From positions 765,890 to 829,889 of the forward strand of contig NW_027152031.1 in NCBI RefSeq assembly GCF_004359215.1: 64,000 bases of DNA, written 5' to 3'. This document shows, piece after piece, positions 57,538-64,000 of the stretch. The notes under the pieces were generated by a model. The model was not told the origin of the DNA. It saw only the letters and a list, made by a program, of their open reading frames with translations, and made no database searches. The position numbers and the translations under genes were made by a program. Within the stretch, counting starts at the first letter, position 1. Each line of letters starts with the position of its first letter. The stretch comes from Bremia lactucae. Lineage: Eukaryota > Oomycota > Peronosporomycetes > Peronosporales > Peronosporaceae.

Positions 57538-58701
57538 CTCTTCGGCAAGATTGCCCGTACGCCGTTGACGTTTTTGAGCGCCAAGCTCAGGGTCAACTCG
57601 CGTCAATCGACGCTTCCCACCACTAAACGTGGGATTAGGTGGATCTATAGCCTTGTTGCGGCTTCGATCCATGGTTGTACGGGCAACCGAAGCACTGTAA
57701 TATCGGCTAGGCCTTTCTTCGTTTTGTGGCATAAATGCGTAATTACTAAAAAATAAGATTAAAATTGTAAATAAAGTTTTTTTAGGCCTTACTTTTATTA
57801 CGGATTTTCGATGAAAATTAGTCAAATATGGGGCGAAAATAATTTAATTACGACACGTAATTTTATTTTTTATTTATAATTTAATTAAGGAATTAAATTA
57901 TTTAATTTTTTTTTTTTAGTATGCTTAAATATTGAAAATAATATTTATTTAAATTTAAAAATAAAACCGAACGTAACTCGCCTTTGGCTAGCGAAATCGA
58001 AGCGAAGCTTCCGTTCCAAACGAACATCACCTCTATCCGCAGACTCTCTGATATTCCAAATATTCCAAATATTACAAGTCGGCGGGTCCGGTGGACCCAG
58101 TTCTCAAATGAGACTTCGGTTTCACTCCTTGTTTCGTTTGGTAACAAAAAGAACGGAATTTCCCTCATGGAGGTCACCGAAGCCCCACAGGCTTGATCAC
58201 GTAAACGCGTCAGATGCTGGCTTCGCGTCATTACCTTGGGCGTAAGGTATTGCTCAGCGTCGCGGGCAGCGATCCCCTCCGGCGTCCTCACCAGGTCACC
58301 GGAGATCCAGGTGCCCAAACTGTGACCTGCTATCTCTTTGAGACGCTCGTCGGCACTAAGCGGAGTGAATCTATATTCACTATGAGCTTTAGCTTTCGCT
58401 ATCTCGGCAGCCCGACGACGAGCTCTTTCCTCTATGAGGACTATCCGCTCTTGCTCTTCATCGAGCGGATTTGTAATGGTATTGGACTCAGGGTCCCGTG
58501 TCCTGCTCAATGCAGTTAAGAAATCAGCGGCACCACGTTCTGGGAACGGATTCGGAGCCCACCGACGTTCACCCGGAGGAGAAGGCGTGAGATAAGACGC
58601 TCTTTCTCGTCCTCCTCTGATGGAGAGTGACTTTCAATGTCCAACATTCCCTCATCGCCGAGGAAGGTGCTAAGAGTCTGTGACTCACGTTTGATTGTCA
58701 T
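57117..58701 (-). CDS. Antisense accessory gene of family A (copy B), coiled-coil protein, interrupted by an insertion
   Basis: It starts MTIKRESQTLSTFLGDEGM at 58701, about 110 bp inside the 3' LTR. An acidic stretch follows, then after a frame break SRTRDPESNTITNPLDEEQE, ERARRRAAEIAKAKAHSEY, ADERLKEIAGHSLGTW, KVMTRSQHLTRLRDQACGAS and NETRSETEVSFENW (58510 to about 57967). The A+T-rich insertion 57738-57966 breaks it. It resumes with LGAQKRQRRTGNLAEEVPQ and, in another frame (57596-57117), SVEAFDALRHEVQLLREVLA, RVESSFEAVRDRLSTLERQQ and TRLEGQLDILVRMQQS, a clear heptad pattern. The last 160 codons lie opposite the sense linker and chromodomain. No known domain was recognised. A break or intron near 58516-58590 joins the first two parts. 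Function unknown. Confidence 0.55.
57738..57966. mobile_element. A+T-rich insertion in copy B (MITE-like)
   Basis: A4 and A are continuous here (AAATGC then CGAACGTAAC-like sequence), whereas B carries about 229 extra bases, strongly A+T, with TTTTTTTTTTTTAG and many TTTAATTAA-type words. No gene is present, and terminal repeats are not clear. Confidence 0.6.
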
Positions 58702-58810
58702 GTAAAAAGGAAAGAAATACACAACCCAACGGTTAGCTATTTAAGTATCAACCATAAAGAGGGTGTGAAGCGAATGTTGTCACTCGGTGTTAACAGTCTG
58801 ATGGGGGAGG

Positions 58811-59322
58811 GTACACATCGGTTGGAGAACCGTTGTTGTGGTACATTTACTTTATGGGTAAAATACCCATTTATCAAATTTTAAAATAGCTAGTTACTTA
58901 AATCTCATTTATTATGGGTAACAAATGTGGTCGCCGCCAGATATAAATCTGGCGGCCAAAATCTATTTTGAATTTGCTAAAGTAAGGGTTTTAGATTTAA
59001 CTAAGCAAACAAAGTTAAGTTTCCCTTTTGATCTGAAAGCGTCTTGTGCCTTTCTAAGGCTTGCGCATTGATGTGTAAGAGATAGAAGCCTTTCTAAGGT
59101 ATATCTTCTTGGGCACTTGTTGCCCTTGCTTCTACGACCCCCTGAATCCCTTGAACTAGAATTCCTTAAGCTTTAACAGCTTGTACGACTCCCTGAGTTG
59201 TAAACCCATTAGTTCCAAAGAACTAAATGACTCTCTGAGTCTGAAAGTCTTTTAAAATCGTATTTAATTCTAAAAATAAAAATATTTTCCTCTGACTTTA
59301 GGAGCGAGGTAGCTCCGCTACA
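58811..59322 (+). repeat. Family A 3' LTR of copy B
   Basis: The first ten bases after the initial T are missing (GGAGGGTACACATCGG instead of GGAGGG-TGTAATGGGGCACACATCGG). The end is GAGGTAGCTCCGCTACA. The polypurine tract GATGGGGGAGGG lies directly before it. Confidence 0.85.
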
Positions 59323-59359
59323 AAAATGGTACGGATTGAATGTGGTCCGAAATCGGTGA

Positions 59360-59515
59360 TTAGAAGGCCTCATACGAAACAATACATTTTCTTAGACGTT
59401 TCTTTAAATGTCACCGGTGCCAGTAGTTTTGCCCTACAAAGAATATAGAAGGCCTAATACGAAACAAGATGTAGTCTTGTAGGGTAAAAATACTGGCACC
59501 GGAGACATTAAAGAA
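59360..59515. repeat. Inverted-repeat hairpin with flanking direct repeats
   Basis: The arm TTTCTTTAAATGTCACCGGT... (59399-59440) is the near-perfect complement of 59475-59514 (...ACCGGAGACATTAAAGAAA), loop about 35 bp. GAAGGCCT(C/A)ATACGAAACAA occurs twice (59362 and 59448). It looks like a small fold-back element. Confidence 0.65.
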
Positions 59516-59746
59516 ACAAAAAGCAATCTGAATTTGAAATGCTTATACACTTTTGCATACTTAAATGTGTCAGCAACGCGAGATCGCGCTCGAGTCGAGG
59601 CAACAAAAAATAGTCTAAATCGTTTTACAAGCTCACGGCCACGAGCTACTTGGACAAAGTACGCTCTTGTCAAAAATATAACGTTACAGTTCACATACTC
59701 AGTACACGTGCTTGGGGACAACGGCTCAATTGGGACAAACATTTTC
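59516..59746. other. Unassigned spacer
   Basis: No gene or repeat is supported between the hairpin and the family D LTR. Confidence 0.4.
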
Positions 59747-60195
59747 TGTAACGGGGCACTACGACTTGTACTGTGCAGTACAAGTCCACTTCGCACTGCT
59801 TCAGTTGCGAGTGGTGCCTTACGTCATTTCACGTACACTAGTACGTGCAGAGGAAGATTTCTCTTTAAGGTAACTAGCTTAAAGAGGGTAAAATAAAAAC
59901 TGTATTAATATAATTAAGAATCTCTTCTTTCTATCAGTTAACTCTAACTTAATTATAAACTAATGCTAAACATGCAATTGAAATCTTATCTAATCTTATC
60001 TGTCTCTCTCTTTTGTTTACATCTACAGTTGATTAGTCTGCGGGATAAAAAGATATAATGGCCTATACCTATTTATGGATAATATTTTTGAACATTACTA
60101 TTCAAAGTAATATCCTCCAAATATTATCTACCTTTTAGATAATATATTAATTAACAACCTTTAAGTAATTTCATGTAACGATACACCCCGTTACA
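59747..60195 (-). repeat. Family D 3' LTR (449 bp)
   Basis: TGTAACGGGGCACTACG ... ATACACCCCGTTACA, with perfect 10-bp inverted ends (TGTAACGGGG / CCCCGTTACA). Confidence 0.9.
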
Positions 60196-60211
60196 TCACC
60201 CCTCCCTTAAA
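60196..60211 (-). promoter_or_regulatory. Polypurine tract of element D
   Basis: The minus strand reads TTTAAGGGAGGGGTGA directly before the LTR. Confidence 0.8.
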
Positions 60212-60330
60212 CGACAATCACTCTGACTGTCATTGAATGGAGTAGTCACTATGTGACCACTTAATATAAAAAACGATGTTGATTGGTCAGAACCATCATT
60301 TTTAAATTCCATCGCATCAAGAACAAACTC

Positions 60331-61994
60331 ATGCGGGGTGTTGATAGTGCTGCGCCTTCGGCCGTGGTTCGTGCAGCCGCGGGTGACGCACTGTTATCTC
60401 TTGCGGTAGACGGAACGTCTGCCGTAGTATCTTTCACTTGCGCAACCCTAGATGTTGCGGGTGCACGTGGTGATTCACCAAGTGAATACGACCCCTCTTT
60501 AGAGGTTGACTACGAATGCGAGTCGGACGAAATGGCCGACTCGGGGAGAATAGAACAGTCGCCTGATAGACGTCAGGCGGCTGACTATGAGCCTTCAAAT
60601 GAGAGGGCTCATTCTGATAGACGAGTTAATAGTCTATTTGGTTCCGACGATGAGGATGATCCCTCATCGCCCGTTCCGTCTCCCGTAAGGTCACCTGCAC
60701 CTGTTTCTGTGCAAGGTGATGACGATGGCGTAAGCCATCGTAACAAATGTTCTTGTGGCACCCCTGCTTCAGTGGGTACACTCAGGGGAGTGAAGACAAT
60801 AAAATGTCTCATCTCGCCCCTGAAAAGAAGCCGTGGCTTGTATCAGAACGGCTAATCAATAGCTTGGCTGGAGAGACGACTCCTCACAATAAATATGCCT
60901 TATTTATTGCGACAACGCTACATGACCTTGATCCCAGCGCGAAAACTTTCGCGCCGAGGAAGATTTTTATCTTGATGCTTTTCTTAAGCATCGATGGCTT
61001 AGTGGCAACAATAAGCGAGATAAAGTCTCGCTTATGCAAGACTGGAGCGCGTTCCTTCGCAATGTCAAAGACATTGGACGCGAAGCCTGGCTTCAAAACC
61101 TTAACGCGAATCGCGTTAAGTTTGAGAAACAAACTCCGACCGGTGCAAAGTATAAATTTCATCGGTTGTCATGTGAGGCTGGGCTTCCATGCCTTACGTG
61201 GGGTGATCCCTGTCCGTGTTGTGTTGACAACTTGAAGAGAGTAAAAGGGAATGTCTATTCCCTTTCTTCGCCCTGGGGAAGGGCTCGCATCTCTACTGAG
61301 ATGCGGGATGCGATTGACGTTTTGCAATCGATCTACATGCGCCAGGGGCGCGTGTTTTCCGATGGGTTTTTTAACCCTCGGATGGGTCTCGTCATACTGA
61401 CGGACGAGGCCCTCAACGTCAGCAGCCAGCTGGGAACGAGGCTCCCAGCTGTCATGTGAAGGTGGATAACCACGCCAGCGAACAAGATAACTCGTTCGCT
61501 GCCCCTTTACATCACGGTGGTTCTGGATACGTTTCACAAGGAAACGTTGATCACCGTGGGAATCCACCAATGGTTGTGGTGGAGGAGGAAAAGTTAGATC
61601 CGAACCGTGTGTCGGATCTAATGTCGAGGATCGACAAATCGATCACTTTCTCTATGATTTGGAGGAAGGACTTGACCACGAGCGCGGCAAGCGTCGCTCG
61701 TTGGAGCGGACGGTGCAGGCTCACCATATCGAGCGGTTGGAAGACCGTTCGAAATGTGCCTTCTCCATGTTGGAGTACGAGCGGAAATATCATGCTGTTC
61801 GCGATGAGCTGTCGTCAGCTCATCGCAGTTTCGAGGATCTTCGGAACAAGCATGAGAAACTTCAGGTTCAACATGAGAACCTGGTTCGCGATCACAAGAA
61901 TCTTTTGGGGATTCTTGAAAAGGGTGGTCACATCCGTCCTCGGAAGAAGCCGCGTACTGATGGTACGGGCGGAGCCGATCAACGTAAAACGTAG
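60331..61994 (+). CDS. Antisense accessory gene of family D: acidic N-terminus, Cys-rich middle, coiled-coil C-terminus (frame breaks)
   Basis: The first frame starts MRGVDSAAPSAVVRAAAGDA at 60331, 136 bp inside the 3' LTR, and is acidic and Ser/Pro-rich (LFGSDDEDDPSSPVPSPVRS). It passes to a second frame (HLAPEKKPWLVSERLINSLA, about 60798 on) and a third (EEDFYLDAFLKHRWLSGNNK, MQDWSAFLRNVKDIGREAWL). The third frame contains FHRLSCEAGLPCLTWGDPCPCC, a possible metal-binding cluster (the residues run F,H...C,C over 61157-61222). It stops at 61457. A further frame (61551-61994) encodes LEEGLDHERGKRRSLERTVQ, LEYERKYHAVRDELSSAHRS and FEDLRNKHEKLQVQHENLVR, a strong coiled coil, ending in a basic RPRKKPRTDG tail. 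From 61169 on it lies opposite pol. The frame changes may be indels or introns; the one near 61600 coincides with a pol frameshift. Confidence 0.55.
61169..61570 (-). CDS. Family D chromodomain and pol C-terminus
   Basis: FLVKRIQNHRDVKGQRTSYL, VRWRGYPPSHDSWEPRSQL and VEGLVRQYDE give a complete chromodomain with its aromatic cage. A basic tail ends at 61169. It is in a different frame from the preceding linker, so a frameshift lies near 61600. Confidence 0.85.
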   Translation of the reverse strand: MVDSHGDQRFLVKRIQNHRDVKGQRTSYLVRWRGYPPSHDSWEPRSQLAADVEGLVRQYDETHPRVKKPIGKHAPLAHVDRLQNVNRIPHLSRDASPSPGRRKGIDIPFYSLQVVNTTRTGITPRKAWKPSLT

Positions 61995-62217
61995 GATGCG
62001 TTCGCATCCTACGTGGTAATTATATTGTGTACGCATTGCCTCTGCGATGCAGTACACCGAAAGACCCAATGTACTTGGGTAGTAGTTCACCGCTACCCAC
62101 ATTAGTGACTACACGCTTAGGTAGGTATACCGTAGAGAGTAGCACTAGATCATTAATGTTAAATAAATGAACATTTGCTCTTCCATGTTTGTCTGCATTC
62201 CGTTTCTGACGGTCCAC
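61618..62217 (-). pseudogene. Family D integrase C-terminal domain and linker
   Basis: DKHGRANVHLFNINDLVLLS and LLPKYIGSFGVLHRRGNAYT (62217-62020) are followed after a frameshift by RTHPTFYVDRLRPYHQYAAS and a hydrophilic linker (62007-61618). The complementary strand of the linker encodes the antisense coiled coil. Confidence 0.8.
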
Positions 62218-62391
62218 TGCGTTAGCAATGGAATCCTGAACGATAAGGATTATTGATTATCGTGTTAGCATAAATTCTTCTGCTGACTCATTTTTATTTT
62301 GTCTTTTTCAGTACGCTTTGTGCGAACTGCCATGAGATCATTCTCGTCTTTGATGTCGGTTTCTTCGACATCGACATCACTCGCGTCGTTG

Positions 62392-62718
62392 TTAACTTCG
62401 ACGCGTGATGAGCATGAGCCAGAAATGGTTTTGCTCGTGCGAGTCCCCCCCCCTTAAACTAGAGGATCCCTCTAATTGGGTGGGTATGCGTGGATGGCGT
62501 AAGCCATTCACAAAGAACGGTGTATGCGTTGTAGACGCATGCACAGAATTATTGATGGCGAATTCGACCATCGGTAAAAACTCGCTCCAATTCGGATACG
62601 ATTGGACGTAACCTCGAAGTATCTCTTCGAGGACGCGATTTACGCGTTCTGTTTGACCATCCGTTCCTGGGTGGTCGGATGTTGACATATTCAGCCGTGT
62701 TCCGAGAGATCGGAACAC
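62392..62718 (-). pseudogene. Family D integrase core, distal part
   Basis: FRSLGTRLNMSTSDHPGTDG and QTERVNRVLEEILRGYVQSY carry the third catalytic residue (Glu). The frame breaks on both sides: upstream near 62760 and downstream near 62390. Confidence 0.8.
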
Positions 62719-62767
62719 GGATTGCCAAAATTCCGCTGGGAATAGTTGATCTCTATCCGAGACCAGT

Positions 62768-63973
62768 TCACGGGGTAACCCATGGAAATTTTATTACCGT
62801 GTCGATAAAGACACGGGCACAACCCGGAGCCGTAATCGACTCTGGTACTGCAGCAAGATGTACCATCTTGCTGAATCTATCTACAAAAACAAGGATTCCA
62901 TTGTTTTTGTGATTGTCTTCGGGAAATCCGAAGACGAAGTCCATAGATACGGACTGCCAACACTCTGCCGGAAGTGGTAGAGGTTGAAGAGGTGCACGGG
63001 ATGAAGGGCTAGGCTTCACCCGTTGACAAACCTCGCAAGCACGAATGTACTTGCGCACAAACTGATACTGGCGGGGCCAGTAAAAGTATCGACTTACCGT
63101 GAGGTAAGTCTTCTCACGTCCACGATGTCCACTTGTTGGAGCATCGTGACACTCATACATGATGCGCAAGCGCAAATCATTGTGAGTCGGGACGACGACA
63201 CGTGGGGTGTCGCCGGTAACGGCTGTGTAATACAATAAGCCGTTACGTGTTGTGTATCGATCGGATGACGATCGATATAAAGCCGGTAGATCTTTAAAAG
63301 ATTTATCGGATGGATTCATTAAATGATCCATCAGACAAAGAAGGTCCTTATCTTCTTTATAGGCTTTCTTTATTTCATCAACTAAGGTTGATGATGGAAC
63401 ACTCGTAGTGAGTGTTGCAACAGTAAGATCACTTTTACTGTTGGGGTGCACTGCTGACTCGAAATCGGGTCGGCGTGATAACGCATCAGCGACGACATTA
63501 AGTCGTCCTGGTTTATATTCGACGGAGAAGTTATACTCCGCGAAGAAGGATAGCCACCTCGCCATTCTTTGCGAGAGGTGTGGGCTATTGACGGCCGTGC
63601 GTAATGACGCATGGTCCGTATATACGATGAACGGTCTATCTCCTAGGAGGTAGACCCTAAATTTAGCCAATGAATATTTCATGGCAAGGAGTTCCTTGTC
63701 ATGCACTGGATAATTGCGTTCAGCTGGTTGCAGCTGACGCGATTGGTAACAGACGACGCGCTCCGCGCCATCTGTATCGTATTGCATTAACGCACAGCCG
63801 ATTGCGAAATCGCTGGCGTCACAGACCACATGGAATGGTCTGTCTTGATCCGCAATCGCCAATATGGGCGATTGCATCAAGCTTTGCTTGATTCCTTCAA
63901 ATGAACGCTGACAATCAGCGTTCCATAACCATTTCTCGTCTTTTTTCAAGAGACGAGAGAGATGTACTGTCAT
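62768..63973 (-). CDS. Family D RNase H and integrase N-terminal/catalytic region
   Basis: A 401-codon frame. RNase H: FHVVCDASDFAIGCALMQYD, NYPVHDKELLAMKYSLAKFR, FIVYTDHASLRTAVNSPHLS and LNVVADALSRRPDFESA carry the acidic residues. Integrase zinc domain: CHDAPTSGHRGREKTYLTVS with YIRACEVCQRVK (H2C2). Core start: WQSVSMDFVFGFPEDNHKNN with the first Asp. The frame is lost shortly after FIDTVIKFPW, before the second Asp. It is clearly related to D2 at 17959-18544. Confidence 0.9.
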   Translation of the reverse strand: MTVHLSRLLKKDEKWLWNADCQRSFEGIKQSLMQSPILAIADQDRPFHVVCDASDFAIGCALMQYDTDGAERVVCYQSRQLQPAERNYPVHDKELLAMKYSLAKFRVYLLGDRPFIVYTDHASLRTAVNSPHLSQRMARWLSFFAEYNFSVEYKPGRLNVVADALSRRPDFESAVHPNSKSDLTVATLTTSVPSSTLVDEIKKAYKEDKDLLCLMDHLMNPSDKSFKDLPALYRSSSDRYTTRNGLLYYTAVTGDTPRVVVPTHNDLRLRIMYECHDAPTSGHRGREKTYLTVSRYFYWPRQYQFVRKYIRACEVCQRVKPSPSSRAPLQPLPLPAECWQSVSMDFVFGFPEDNHKNNGILVFVDRFSKMVHLAAVPESITAPGCARVFIDTVIKFPWVTP

Positions 63974-64000
63974 CTCTGCATAATTGCGAGAGTACTTGTG

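Larger units (their letters stand above)
51864..59322 (+). mobile_element. Family A chromodomain Ty3/gypsy copy B, both LTRs present
   Basis: A 48-bp LTR stub (51864-51911) precedes the 5' LTR (51912-52195, with an internal deletion). Gag, protease, linker, RT, RNase H, integrase, chromodomain, the antisense gene, polypurine tract and 3' LTR (58811-59322) follow in order. It is the most complete family A copy in the window but is inactive: RT active site YFND, several frame breaks, and an A+T-rich insertion at 57738-57966. No target duplication was evident. Confidence 0.85.
59747..64000 (-). mobile_element. Family D chromodomain Ty3/gypsy element, 3' half (continues past the window)
   Basis: From left to right on the plus strand: 3' LTR, polypurine tract, antisense gene (+), chromodomain, integrase, RNase H (all -). 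It is the best preserved pol in the window; RNase H to integrase is one 401-codon frame. The RT and 5' end lie beyond 64000. Confidence 0.9.

Overview
The window looks like nuclear DNA of a peronosporalean oomycete (Phytophthora or downy-mildew relative). The grounds are an elicitin-like protein, a temptin-type secreted protein, short introns with GTACGT/GTAAGY donors, and a large block of decayed Ty3/gypsy LTR retrotransposons. Species cannot be named from the sequence. A 100-N scaffold gap lies at 21748-21847.

Gene-rich part (1-9.9 kb): the 3' end of a temptin-domain GPI-anchored protein; a Qc-type SNARE (-); an elicitin-like protein (+); a four-KH RNA-binding protein (-) divergent from the RNA polymerase III factor BDP1 (+, four exons resolved); a small secreted GPI-type protein (-); and an orphan terminal exon (-) next to the first retroelement. 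A second gene island (43.2-48.1 kb) holds a TMEM41-like VTT membrane protein and two tandem paralogues of a mitochondrial DUF4460/TCAIM-like protein, one of which lacks the DUF4460 module.

The rest (10.3-43.2 and 48.3-64 kb) is nested, truncated and inverted Ty3/gypsy material. I use four working family names. Family A is a chromodomain element with LTRs TGTAATGGGGCAC...CTCCGCTACA; its copies are A4 10327-13066(-), A3 22984-25067(-), A 25283-31795(+), A2 31796-35367(-) and B 51864-59322(+). Family C has LTRs TGTAACGGGC...GCCCGCCTACA, present as solo LTRs and gag/pol pieces. Family D is a chromodomain element with LTRs TGTAACGGGG...CCCCGTTACA; copies are D 59747-64000(-) and D2 17979-21747(-). 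Family E is one element at 37342-43228(-), bounded by both LTRs. Most copies carry stops, frameshifts, lost catalytic residues or deletions.

The most interesting signal is an antisense gene in the 3' part of two distinct chromodomain families (A and D). It starts about 110-136 bp inside the 3' LTR, runs toward pol, and ends with a coiled-coil segment encoded exactly opposite the integrase-chromodomain linker of pol. Other notable structures are a 1,699-bp block that appears identical between the otherwise diverged copies A and B, a roughly 480-bp direct duplication (promoter plus first codons of the TMEM41-like gene) bracketing element E, and a reverse-strand 18S rRNA fragment at a retroelement junction. 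I saw no CRISPR array and no tRNA gene.
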